In this document: positions 12,026-21,600 of the stretch, in pieces
Layout of the letters: each line of letters begins with the position of its first letter
Position numbering within the stretch: position 1 is the stretch's first letter
NCBI GenBank assembly: GCA_951213105.1
Contig: OX578146.1
Coordinates: forward strand, 110,316,695-110,380,694
From: Amaurobius ferox
Lineage: Eukaryota > Arthropoda > Arachnida > Araneae > Amaurobiidae
Direction: 5' to 3'
Length of the DNA stretch: 64,000 nucleotides
Notes under the pieces: model-generated
What the model was told of the DNA's origin: nothing
Database searches by the model: none
Seen by the model: the letters and a program-made list of their open reading frames with translations, nothing else
Translations under genes and position numbers: made by a program

Positions 12026-15000
12026 TTTTTAAATGATCTCGCCTTTCAATCATCAAACGCAAGCGATTTATGTGTGCCCTAAAGGTCTTGGAATAAGGCA
12101 TATTTATCTGTTTTATGTCATAAATAAATCTGTTTATTTTTTTTACAACTCTGTAAGGTCCTAGCCATTTAGTCTTTTTAAACGATTTTACGTGATTTTT
12201 CAAAAATACTTTTGACCCAATTTTAAGGTCCCTAGGTCTGGCCTTTCTCATTTGTTTTTCCTCTTGATCGAATTTTGCGAGCTCCAAGTTTTTGAAAGCC
12301 GCTTCATGCGCTTCTCTTAAAATTTGAATTTGTTTTGCAGCATAATTCTGAGGAGATATCTTATTTTCGCCATGTGGTTGCGGAGTTTCGAAAAAAATCG
12401 GTAGATCCCTTCCAAAAACTAAGAAATTTGGAGATTCTCCCGTGCTAAGATGCGTAGTGGCATTATACATCATTTTATGTGCAATCATAGCCGTGTCCCA
12501 ATATGGGGAGTCCTCTGTTAGAGTTTTAATCGTAAATTTTAGTGAATTGTTTATTCTTTCTGAGATTCCATTGCACCAAGGCGCGCAAACCGAAACTAAC
12601 TTCGTTACGATGCTTAGCTTCTCCGCCACCGTATTGTAGATTTCTGACGTAAATTGGGAACCGCGGTCTGAATATAGCCTCTGGGCTACACCGAAAATAG
12701 AGAAGAAATTTAATAATTTAGCAGCAATAGTTTCAGCCCGGATGTCGGGAATGGCATATAATTCAATATATTTGGAAAAATGACAAATTACTGTAAAAAT
12801 GTATCGATTGTTATTTACACTAGGTTTAAAAGGCCCCACTAAATCTACAGCTATTTGGGCTCCTGGAAAACTTGGTACAGGTACACGTCCCAGGGGCACG
12901 GATCTTTCTGCGCCCTTTAACGACCTGCACTTAACGCAAGACATGACAAAATTACGGGTGTCCGCATACATACCCCACCAGAAATACCGCTCCGCTAATA
13001 AGCTGTAAGTTTTGTCTACTCCAGTATGTGTGACGTGTGTCACTGCTAAAATGTGCTTTTGCATATTTTTTGGAATCACAATGGTTTTCAAAAATTCCTC
13101 CCTCCAAGGTTTATTTTTATAGTGCCCCAGGTGCATAATTAATTTTGTTTCTTCATCAATATATAAATTATGGAACTTTTTATTTGCTTTTCCAGTATTA
13201 TTTTGAAGATATTCTCTGATTTTAAGTAATTCTTGATCATTCTGTTGTTGTTCCACAATATCTTGAATTGTGGGAATGGTTGTGATAACATTGACCTCAG
13301 GTTGTTTGTTTTGATTTGAATTAACATTGACCGCCGGTTGGGTGTTTTGATTTGAATTAACATTGACCGCAGGTTGAGTTTTTTGATTAGAATTTTCTGC
13401 CATGCGTTGTTTTACACTTGTTTGTTTGTCTTGTTCCTCTTCAAAAACGTCCCTACTTAAATAGTCACATAATAAATTTTCCTTTCCCGGGACATAAATA
13501 AAATCAAACTTAAATTCTGAAATTTCCAAAATCCAACGCTGAAAAGTATTTGGGGGATTAGACATTTTTAAATGTGAACCGAGAGGCAAGTGGTCGGACA
13601 AAACGAAGAACTTCCTGCCATACAAAAATTTTTTAAAAAACATAATTCCATTGTGCATTGCCAACAATTCCGCTTTTATCGCTGCGTACTTTTGTTCTTG
13701 TGGATTGAGTTTACGGCTGTAATAGGCTATGGGTTTGAGCATACCATCTCTCTTCTGTAACAGCGCTGCTGACGCCGAGGTTAAACTCGCATCGGAATTT
13801 AGGAAGAAATCTTCTTCAAAATTTGGTTGAATTAAAATAGGTTTCTTAAAGAAACAATCCTGTAGATTTTTGAAAGCTTTGTCACACTCGTCATTCCATT
13901 CAAATTTCGTGCCTTTTCTCGTCAAATCGGTTAAGGGGGCAGTCTTAGCTGCATAATTGGGGATACAATTTCTATAAAAGTTACATACCCCTAAAAATCT
14001 TTTCAATTTTCTTAAAGTCTTAGGTATGGGGAAAGAAGAAATTTTTCCTATATTTGCATCAGAAGGGCTTATGCCTTTTTGGTTAATATTAAATCCTAAA
14101 TAATTTATCTCCGTCATGCCAAATTTACATTTATTTGGGGAAAGCGTTATGTTTACCTTCCGGAATCTTTCTAAAACCAAAGTTAATTTTTGTTTTAATT
14201 CTTCATACGAATTTGCCGGGATTACCACATCGTCAATATAAGCCAAAATATCCTGTGAAAGTAAATCCCCTAATATTAAATCCATTACTTTTTGAAAAAT
14301 GGGTGCACTTGAAATATGGCCGTAACATAATCTGTTATATTCAAATGAACCAAAAGGGCTCGAAAACGCGAAATATTTTCTCATTCGTTCCGGGAGGATG
14401 ATTTGGTTAAATGCACTCTGAAGATCTAACTTAGAATACAGCGCATAACCTGCCAATTTAGAAATGATGTCATTTATCTTAGGTATCTTATAAGGATATA
14501 AAATCGAAGTATTGTTTATTAGCCGAAGATCTAAAACAAGTCTGTAGGTATTGTCCTGTTTTTTGACTAAGAGCAGACTCGACGCGTAAGGACTGTTTGT
14601 TTTAGAAATTACCCCCGCCTCTTCTAACTGTTGTAATTGCTCCTTTGCCGTATTGTGTAATGCGAAAGGAATATCATACGGTTTAGAACAAATAGCATGC
14701 TCATGAGATAATTCAATATTTGGTTCAAAAAAATCAGTTGCTCCAAGAGTTTGTAAGCTTTTCGAGAAAACGTCCGCATACGGCATAATAAATTTTAGAA
14801 AATCTTGTTTTGTTGATTTTTCCATATGCTCTAAATTAAAATCTTCTGGTTTTAAATCTTTTCTTCTTTTTTCAATAATTTCAGGGCTCGCTTGTACTAA
14901 ATTTATAGTTTCCTTAATATCTACCCTTTGTTGCGTAGTTTTATTTTCGAATCTTTCTGTAATTTCAAAATCCTGTGTAAATCCTCCCAATTTCATATGT

Positions 15001-15782
15001 TTATTTAAATCTAAAACATGTGTAGATATATTTTGCACCTGTATATCAAAAGAATTATTTTCTATATTTACAACAGCGCAGTTGATTTGTAATCTCTGAT
15101 TATTCTCAATGGGTTCATATAAAACCTGCGTGTTATCCTCGCAAAAAGTGTCCGATACAACCCGTACCAGTTTTGATTCATTCGGTTTCAGAGATATCTT
15201 GCTTTTGACTCGAACAATATTATTCATCTTGGCGTCCTGATGTTCTATGTCCGCTTGTGGAAACCTGTGCTCCTCCTGGTTTATGGGGATTTTATCATTT
15301 AGTACTTGTAATTCATTTTTTTGTGTATCAATAATAGCATGGTTTCTTTTCAAAAAATCGTAGCCAAGGATTCCGACATACGTGTTAGGGAAATTTGCTG
15401 TCGTTACATAAAAAATTTGTTTGAAATGTTTCCCATTAATTTTAAACGGAATTTCAATTGTATTTACATAATCAATATTCTGGCCACTCAATGTCGAAAT
15501 TTTTACCGCGCGGGAAATATATGTAATTTTAATTCTTTGCTTTATGTTTTGAAAAGTTTTAAAAGACATAATGGATACACTTGCGCCACTATCAATAAGC
15601 ATTCTATAATTACTTTTATCAATCTGTATGTATGTCGTGGGTAAATTTGGGATATTTTCAAAATTCGACGCGGAAGCTACAATTTCATGTGTTTCTAAAT
15701 CAAAATTTTTATCGGGATTTGTAATATCACTTGAGAGTTTGACCCGTTTTGTCTGTCCACAAACCCTCGACTCTAGTTTAAA
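11964..15782 (-). CDS. pol: Retrotransposon Pol polyprotein (protease-RT-RNase H-integrase)
   Basis: The frame is open from 15,782. The first ATG is at 15,602, giving 1,212 codons from there, but expression is probably by -1 frameshift from gag. Domains, numbered from that ATG: aspartic protease with the DSG triad at ~4-6; reverse transcriptase with the YIDD catalytic motif near 455; RNase H with the 'NSDAS' aspartate near 600; a 12-residue tandem repeat (NSNQNTQPAVNV-like, three copies) at ~735-770; integrase with an HHCC zinc domain near 845-890; then a catalytic triad with D in 'VDLVGP' (~920), D in 'YSDRGSQF' (~980) and E in 'GISER', exactly 35 residues apart for the last two. A GPY-like 'WLGPYRVV' follows near 1,145. 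All key residues are present and the frame is unbroken, so the enzyme set may be functional. Confidence 0.96.
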   Translation of the reverse strand, partial: FKLESRVCGQTKRVKLSSDITNPDKNFDLETHEIVASASNFENIPNLPTTYIQIDKSNYRMLIDSGASVSIMSFKTFQNIKQRIKITYISRAVKISTLSGQNIDYVNTIEIPFKINGKHFKQIFYVTTANFPNTYVGILGYDFLKRNHAIIDTQKNELQVLNDKIPINQEEHRFPQADIEHQDAKMNNIVRVKSKISLKPNESKLVRVVSDTFCEDNTQVLYEPIENNQRLQINCAVVNIENNSFDIQVQNISTHVLDLNKHMKLGGFTQDFEITERFENKTTQQRVDIKETINLVQASPEIIEKRRKDLKPEDFNLEHMEKSTKQDFLKFIMPYADVFSKSLQTLGATDFFEPNIELSHEHAICSKPYDIPFALHNTAKEQLQQLEEAGVISKTNSPYASSLLLVKKQDNTYRLVLDLRLINNTSILYPYKIPKINDIISKLAGYALYSKLDLQSAFNQIILPERMRKYFAFSSPFGSFEYNRLCYGHISSAPIFQKVMDLILGDLLSQDILAYIDDVVIPANSYEELKQKLTLVLERFRKVNITLSPNKCKFGMTEINYLGFNINQKGISPSDANIGKISSFPIPKTLRKLKRFLGVCNFYRNCIPNYAAKTAPLTDLTRKGTKFEWNDECDKAFKNLQDCFFKKPILIQPNFEEDFFLNSDASLTSASAALLQKRDGMLKPIAYYSRKLNPQEQKYAAIKAELLAMHNGIMFFKKFLYGRKFFVLSDHLPLGSHLKMSNPPNTFQRWILEISEFKFDFIYVPGKENLLCDYLSRDVFEEEQDKQTSVKQRMAENSNQKTQPAVNVNSNQNTQPAVNVNSNQNKQPEVNVITTIPTIQDIVEQQQNDQELLKIREYLQNNTGKANKKFHNLYIDEETKLIMHLGHYKNKPWREEFLKTIVIPKNMQKHILAVTHVTHTGVDKTYSLLAERYFWWGMYADTRNFVMSCVKCRSLKGAERSVPLGRVPVPSFPGAQIAVDLVGPFKPSVNNNRYIFTVICHFSKYIELYAIPDIRAETIAAKLLNFFSIFGVAQRLYSDRGSQFTSEIYNTVAEKLSIVTKLVSVCAPWCNGISERINNSLKFTIKTLTEDSPYWDTAMIAHKMMYNATTHLSTGESPNFLVFGRDLPIFFETPQPHGENKISPQNYAAKQIQILREAHEAAFKNLELAKFDQEEKQMRKARPRDLKIGSKVFLKNHVKSFKKTKWLGPYRVVKKINRFIYDIKQINMPYSKTFRAHINRLRLMIERRDHLKIDESENNQQTTEESQSIPLL
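13285..13400 (-). repeat. In-frame 36-bp tandem repeat inside pol
   Basis: Three consecutive 36-bp units encode variants of a 12-residue word, NSNQKTQPAVNV, NSNQNTQPAVNV and NSNQNKQPEVNV. They lie in the linker between RNase H and integrase. The repeat keeps frame and is Asn/Gln-rich, so it is probably a flexible linker. Confidence 0.9.
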
Positions 15783-16897
15783 TTACTAGATCTATAATTT
15801 TTAAATTCCCCCTTTCTCTCTGTGGAATAATCATTTCTATTTGCTCTCTCATAGGACTTTGTACTATTTTCCCTCTCCGTTTGCGAATTTTCAAACGTTC
15901 TGTTCGGCCTACTGAATCCTCTCCTGTCATTACTCTTTCTTGCATAGAAATTGTCCCCTTTTCTTTGCTCGTGGGAGTTCCAAGGTTGCGGGGGGCGAGA
16001 CTGCCTATTTTTCTCGTACGCAAAGTTTCTGTGCGGCGAAACCGCTCTGGCTGAATAATCTGGCTGGTCAATATATTGACGGGCTGCCCTTTCTTTATTG
16101 TATTGATAACATGTATTTATGTAATGCCCTTTCTTCCCACAAAATCCACATATACTTATTTCCTGGGTACGCATCTCATTTTGCTTGACCGGTCTGTTTA
16201 ATTTCAGATTATTTATCTCCTCCATTAGAGTCTGCATAAGTTGTCCGTTGAAAGCATTCTGTTCTTTCCGCAGATTATCAATAGCTTCGAACGGATCTTG
16301 TTTAGTAATATTATTTAGGGATGGGGCCATTGCTAAATTAGCTTGTTCCAAATTAATTGCCAGTTCTACAGCTTTGTTAAAATCTTGAGGATTTGCGCGT
16401 ATAATTTCGCGTTGAAAATCAGCATTTAGTGCTTCTAAAAATTTACTTAATTTTAATTTGTCTGTAATTTGCCTAGTAGATTCATTGTCACCCGTGTCGC
16501 CTATATAATTTAGCGTTAGCGCTGTAATTCTGTGGGCTAGAGATTTTATCGTTTCTCCCTGATTCTGCTTCGCTGTGGAGAAAAGAATTTGTTTTGAAGT
16601 TATGGATTGTTCTTTAGAAAAATAGTCTAGAAAAACTTTTTTGAAATTTTTGAAAGACGTTTCACGCCTGAGCTGCTGAGAATTCACATAAAAATCGTTA
16701 GCTTGACCTCGAAGTCTCGATTTAAAGATCGCGAGTTTTTCCTCATCGCTCCATGACCCAAGGATACTCAAAGCTTCAAAGTGCTCTATAAAAGCGCTAC
16801 AATCCTGTTCGCCATCAAAAGTGTTTAATAAATAGGTTAACCCGGGAATTTTGGAAGAATTGCCCGTAGCACCGTTGGAATTTACCGTATTTGGCAT
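15773..16897 (-). CDS. gag: Retrotransposon Gag with one CCHC zinc knuckle
   Basis: A 374-codon frame starts at an ATG ~430 bp inside the 5' LTR boundary. The N-terminal ~200 residues look like a retrotransposon capsid/gag domain (Trp/Leu-rich, 'FIEHFEALSILGSWSDEEK'). A nucleic-acid-binding zinc knuckle of the form C-X2-C-X4-H-X4-C (CGFCGKKGHYINTC) sits near residue 250. The tail after it is rich in Arg, Ser, Asn and Tyr, as in nucleocapsids. The stop codon TAG lies just after a canonical slippery heptamer, so a fraction of ribosomes probably continue into pol. Confidence 0.93.
   Translation of the reverse strand: MPNTVNSNGATGNSSKIPGLTYLLNTFDGEQDCSAFIEHFEALSILGSWSDEEKLAIFKSRLRGQANDFYVNSQQLRRETSFKNFKKVFLDYFSKEQSITSKQILFSTAKQNQGETIKSLAHRITALTLNYIGDTGDNESTRQITDKLKLSKFLEALNADFQREIIRANPQDFNKAVELAINLEQANLAMAPSLNNITKQDPFEAIDNLRKEQNAFNGQLMQTLMEEINNLKLNRPVKQNEMRTQEISICGFCGKKGHYINTCYQYNKERAARQYIDQPDYSARAVSPHRNFAYEKNRQSRPPQPWNSHEQRKGDNFYARKSNDRRGFSRPNRTFENSQTERENSTKSYERANRNDYSTERKGEFKNYRSSNLN
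15776..15782 (-). promoter_or_regulatory. -1 ribosomal frameshift site U-UUA-AAC
   Basis: In the gag frame the final codons read AAT TTA AAC TAG. The heptamer T TTA AAC matches X-XXY-YYZ exactly and is one of the most efficient eukaryotic slippery sequences. A one-base backward slip gives TTT AAA CTA GAG, which is the pol frame. That frame opens at exactly this point because its upstream stop is at 15,783-15,785. Pairing of a downstream stimulatory structure was not evaluated. Confidence 0.9.
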
Positions 16898-17302
16898 AAT
16901 TGAAAAATATTAGTGAACAAACAAAAAATTTAAAACCTCGTCTATGTGTAACAATGCAATCAATGATATATATGAAAACCAAAAAATATATATATACACA
17001 TAACTCTCACCAATTTCAATTCTTTGTATTTTATCAATAATCTATTAAAACACATATTTTCATGGCAAATGAAACAGTTAACCCTTCTCAAAAGTTTATA
17101 CATCTCTTCTAAATTTTTCATATTAAAATTTATTTATTACTAGGGAAAAAAAATTATTGCAGATATTGACATATATTAATTCCTTTATTTTTACCATCTT
17201 TCAAAAAAAAATTTTTTCTTTGGTTAGTGAACCAAACATAAATCTTATCCAGTTCGATGGCGTCAATTTATTTTCTTTCGTTACTGAACCCAACCAAATT
17301 CA

Positions 17303-17320
17303 TCCTGGTCTAAGGCACCA
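17303..17320 (-). other. Candidate primer-binding site
   Basis: On the minus strand, seven bases after the 5' LTR, the sequence reads TGGTGCCTTAGACCAG. The plus strand therefore ends in 'aaggcacca', like the CCA-terminated 3' end of a tRNA. A start of TGG shortly after the LTR fits a tRNA-primed element. I cannot name the tRNA with confidence. Confidence 0.65.
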
Positions 17321-17327
17321 AATTATT

Positions 17328-18145
17328 TGTCCTAAGGTAACTTCCTTTTTAGGACACGCCCGGTAAGAGCGCGAAGAAGAAAAAGGCCGTGTGTATTTAC
17401 AAACATTAATTTATTTACACTATATAAAATATTTACAACAAAATTGATTCAAAATATTCAAAATGGAAAGTATACCCCTTTAAGATAATAAATAAACAAT
17501 TACAAACGTATATGTAGTCTCATAGACTAAAATGTGAAAGATGGTAATTAAAAATTACATTTAAACAATCCTATGCAATATTTTAAATATCCTTAAATCC
17601 GGAGAGAGAGAGACAAAATATGCAAATCAGGCATAGGCCCTTAAATGTGGAACTCACCGAGCATTCGCTGAATGAACAGCCTCTCATGGTTGAGGACAAT
17701 GCTGCTGGAGTATTTGTTCTCACTCACAACGCCAAAACTTCTCCCTGCTCCTCTTTTTCATTCTCAAAAACTCTCTCTCTCTCCAAGAATTTAAAACACG
17801 CCCCTGAGGCGCATACAAACATCCCATTGGATTCAGGGTCTTAACCCCTTGACCCCAAAGCACCGCCATTGGCTTTAGGCCTTCCAAAAACAAAAAGCCC
17901 CTTCTCAAGCCCCTGCGAAACTGATATTCCTTCGGCCACTAATTGAAAGTCGCCGAGGACCCTATGACCCTTCCGAAAAGGACGTTAAATCTTTCGGTAC
18001 GAAGCCGAGATCCAAAGCAGCTTCGACATCCAGGTTTTCTATTTCGAGTGCAGATGGCCGAACGAAAAGGCTGACCCCCAAAATAAATAAGAAGACTCTA
18101 GGTCGCATTCCCGAAAATATTGGCTCATGGGTTTACCATGCGACA
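17328..18145 (-). repeat. 5' LTR of the Ty3/gypsy element
   Basis: This 818-bp copy is almost identical to the one at 6,707-7,523. Visible differences include gaga/gaca near 17,613, atc/att near 17,714, indels at 17,755-17,785, cag/caa near 17,818 and a few substitutions in 18,003-18,071. As the 5' LTR on the minus strand it should carry the element's promoter. The minus-strand frame at 17,720-17,908 lies within it and is not a gene. Confidence 0.95.
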
Positions 18146-18150
18146 TTACC
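18146..18150. repeat. Target site duplication TTACC (right copy)
   Basis: This matches 6,702-6,706 beyond the opposite LTR. The following bases 'caacaaagtgtt' also repeat a word found just before the left LTR (6,691-6,703), so the insertion seems to have landed inside a pre-existing 15-bp tandem repeat. Confidence 0.9.
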
Positions 18151-18462
18151 CAACAAAGTGTTTATTAGTTGTTTTAATATGAAAACCAACATTTTTGACA
18201 TAGGTTAAGTTTACGCGGTCAACTTAACATTTCCCTCCTTTTTGCACCGTTGCAGCTACAAGAGCATGATTTTACTCCGTATTCAAATTATGGAGTTGCC
18301 TTAAAGAAATTTTACAAGTCACTTAAAAGAAAAATCCAGTCTCTTAATGACATTTGTTCTATACGAATTTATTATATATCTATCATCATGCCTACTTTCT
18401 CAACTTTTAAAACAGGTTCTACGAATAGATCTTCTACTAACGATGTTTTGTTCACAATTTAG
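18151..18462 (+). other. Presumed intron end upstream of the transmembrane exon
   Basis: About 312 bp remain between the retrotransposon and the splice acceptor of the first visible exon. The acceptor 'ttgttcacaatttag' precedes 18,463. No upstream exon of the gene was recognised here or to the left of the retrotransposon. Confidence 0.6.
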
Positions 18463-18627
18463 ATGGTCATTCTCTCTTGTCTGTTGCTTCTTTGGGTCCC
18501 AATGCCAACTACACTGACATGGCCGTCATCATTCCAGTGACAGCATCTTTGTTGACAATTGGAGTTGTTCTCATAGTTGCCTGCATCTGCGTTAAGAAAA
18601 TAAGGAGCAGGCATAACCTAGAAAGAG
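18463..18627 (+). CDS. Transmembrane exon of a Dscam-like membrane receptor
   Basis: A 165-bp exon runs between acceptor ...caatttag and donor gtaagt. It begins with two bases completing a codon and ends with one base of the next. The peptide has a short extracellular juxtamembrane part containing an N-glycosylation sequon NYT, then a hydrophobic helix of about 24 residues (AVIIPVTASLLTIGVVLIVA and CICV) at 18,522-18,593. A basic stop-transfer stretch KKIRSRH follows, so this is a type I single-pass protein with its N-terminus outside. The style resembles the membrane-spanning exon of arthropod Dscam and chelicerate short Dscam genes, but the identity is inferred. The extracellular domains are outside the window or unrecognised. 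Confidence 0.7.
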
Positions 18628-21600
18628 GTAAGTGTTTGGATATTGTTAATACTATATACTCTACCTTTCATAAAATATGTTAACGATAATTTTGATTTCT
18701 GTTTTATTTGAATCATAAACCAAAAGTGACACTGAAAACGCTGGTTTCTATTTAAAATCGTTATCTAATTACTTTTACGAAACGCTTTTTACAGTAAAAT
18801 TTACACAAACATATTCTAAAAGCTTTGTTGAATCATTTTTACACGAAATTTTATTTGCACTTATCTGATAAATCAGTTAATGCTTGAATTTGCCTTAAAG
18901 GTTACTATTTTACCTTAAAACATTAACAGCTTTTGACTATTTCACAAAAAATAGATCATAAATTTAAATTATTTATATAATTTAAATATAAACAAGGTGA
19001 TTATTCTATTATTAAATAAGTGTTATTTTTATTCCAGATTAATTTATTGCAAATTACGCCTAAAACCAATTGTACATCAAGAGTTACTACTATTTTTCAC
19101 GTTTATAAAGATTAATTATGGCATCAAACCGGCACTAGATGATCTTGAAGTAGCCACGTGGCCACTAGTACACATGTAAACTCTCTAGCGACAGAAATGT
19201 CTCTTTTTGAGGTGGTTGCTTAAACTGTTCTATCGTAGAAGGAGGTTTTTGTGTCCGAAATTATTGAGAGTAATTTTGCTGCAGAAATTTCAGGGACTTT
19301 ATTTTAGTAGTTCTCATAGTTTTAGCAAAAGTCAGAGATTTTTTTTGTGTAATCTGACACATGCGGATGTGCATCCTATCTAGGAAACGTGCACAACTAT
19401 GTTTATGATTTTAAAAAGAAACATAAAATAAGACGTTTTAACAACGAATTAATTTTTATTGACAAAAATGGAAAACCGCAAATTTTTAAATTGAAGGCTC
19501 CGAACTGTGGTTATCTAAGAACACGGTTTCCAAACTCTAAATTTAGCAGCATAGATGGCGCAGTTGCCACAGTTTTTCAAATTATATAGGCGTAAACTTT
19601 TGATTTTAAAACTTTTTCTCTTACTTGCTAGTTGGCCCATGTCTATGCATTAAATGCGGGAGGTTATTATTAGCGGACACAGAAGATTTCGTTTGATTTC
19701 CTATGTCACCCAGAAATAACATTTTTATTCTTATAATGTTATTTTAATTTGGGGATTAGATCGAACCTTAATCCTAACTTGGGAGCGCAAATAAAATCTG
19801 CAGTACCTGCTATGCTCCACAGCGGTGGTGCATAACCCTTGAGTCGTGACCTCATTTCGGATCTTACGGGTTCATTAAAGGGATGCAAAAATTATTTTAA
19901 TGATGGAGAGGATATGAAAAAATGGCGTTTATATTTGTTTCGATATAGATTTAAGCTGGTAGTTCGCATTAGGACTGTCAAACATTTTGAGTAATATTTT
20001 TTGTTAATTGTGTTTTCTTGTTATAAAAATATCCTACATACTGTTTCTAGATGAAATATCTGACATTTTTAATTTCTAAACGTAAATAATAGATGTCTTT
20101 TAATGTAAAATAGATGCATTTTTAAAATGTATATATAAATATCATTTTTAGACCCTTATTTTATTTACATGGTGACATAGGGCCTCTTAAATAAAATAAT
20201 ATTACAGTAGGGTTGCATCAATGAAAGAAAAGTTGGGCAACTTTGTTCTACAGAACTACCCAAAGCCATTGAGAGACCTGATTGGCCAAGAACGTGTTCC
20301 CAAACTACTTTTTTCGGAACTCTAGGATTCCATGACCCAGGTTTAGGGGTTCTTAAAAAACTGCAATGGCAATCGATTCGCCATTTTTAAACCACCAGAG
20401 GCGCTAAGTTTTTCCCATGGGCTTCTAATTTCTTAGTAAACTACATTGGTGACGTCATTTTCTTCGGCGAATCAGAGTTCACGCCCAACTTGGGAGTCAA
20501 TCGCTTGCTGTTTTTTAACGTCGCACTGTGATAATAACTGAAAACCGTTACCAAATTTAACACAAATACCACGTTTGTTTATGTGCGCACTTTATTCGCT
20601 CTCAATATAGCTCTTCATTTTTTAATATTGTTCTTCTTGCCTCAAGCTGCAAAAACACGTAAATATGATCTGTTGTGCTTAGCTTACAGATTCACATGTA
20701 CGGATGATTCACTGTGTCCAAACGCCTAGCGTGTCCTATGCTACAAAGTGCTGAATCAGTTTAATGGCTCGTGCCAAATTTCAAGGGCAAACAAATCTCG
20801 CAGAATACACAGGTAAACAAGTTGAATATTTTATGCCAAAACGGGATGAATAAAAAAAAAATATGAGAGTGCTATTACGCTCGGCCATTTCTGTCAATGG
20901 AAACCTTTGTGAATATAAGATGAGTTACGACGTTGCTCTTTCCGGAGAGGTTCACAACAACTATTTTTAAATCATGTGTCTTGGACATCTATCCGCAGCC
21001 GCTAGGGATATAATGGTGAAACCGTATGTATATGCACCTTGATTAAATAGATACAAGGGACATCGCCTCTAACGAAACTTTTCTACAGACATTATGTCAA
21101 AGCTATTATTTTCACTTTATAGAATATACTATTATTATTTTTCCAGGAACTATTAATTTTTCTCAATAAAAAATATTATTAAAATCTCATATTTTGAATG
21201 TATGTGCTTAAAAGAATGCAAATGAATAAAATTATATCATGTAGTTGAACTATTTACAAAAAGAGCCTTAATTAAGAGCTGGTCTTTCGCGAAGATTTTA
21301 TAATTTGCAAAATACCAGTTTAGGATATAAACTCAATATTTCTTAATAACCATAACCATGACTATTGCCCTTTAAACAAATAATAATTCATTTCTAAGTT
21401 CTAACACGATCATTTTAAATATTAAATGTGGTGATATGTGGAATCATACGATTCGTGTTCTAGTTTCAAGCCTTTCAGATATGCACTACAGACATAGGCG
21501 GACCTACTTCCCAAAGTGTTATAAATCTGTTCAGAAAATCTTAGGACATGTATTTTCATCAAAATATCAAATTTAAAAATGATCATTAAGAAACAATGCT

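Larger units (their letters stand above)
6707..18145 (-). mobile_element. Ty3/gypsy-type LTR retrotransposon, ~11.4 kb, apparently complete
   Basis: Two near-identical LTRs (6,707-7,523 and 17,328-18,145) in direct orientation bound the element, which is flanked by a 5-bp duplication TTACC. Read on the minus strand the order is: 5' LTR, candidate primer-binding site, gag, pol (protease, reverse transcriptase, RNase H, integrase with a GPY-type tail), a 4.4-kb region without a long ORF, polypurine tract, 3' LTR. The domain order RT-RNaseH-integrase places it in Ty3/gypsy (Metaviridae). Both reading frames are long and uninterrupted, and the LTRs differ at only about ten positions, so insertion looks recent. 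At 11.4 kb it is long for the class because of the post-pol region. No envelope gene was recognised. Confidence 0.97.

Noticed and set aside
19389..19589. 66-codon frame in the first intron
   Set aside because: Composition is fairly protein-like, but no family, splice sites or conserved context was seen.
19818..20345. Possible hAT-type ends ('cagcggtggtgcataaccct', 'gttcccaaact')
   Set aside because: No matching inverted partner or target duplication was found.
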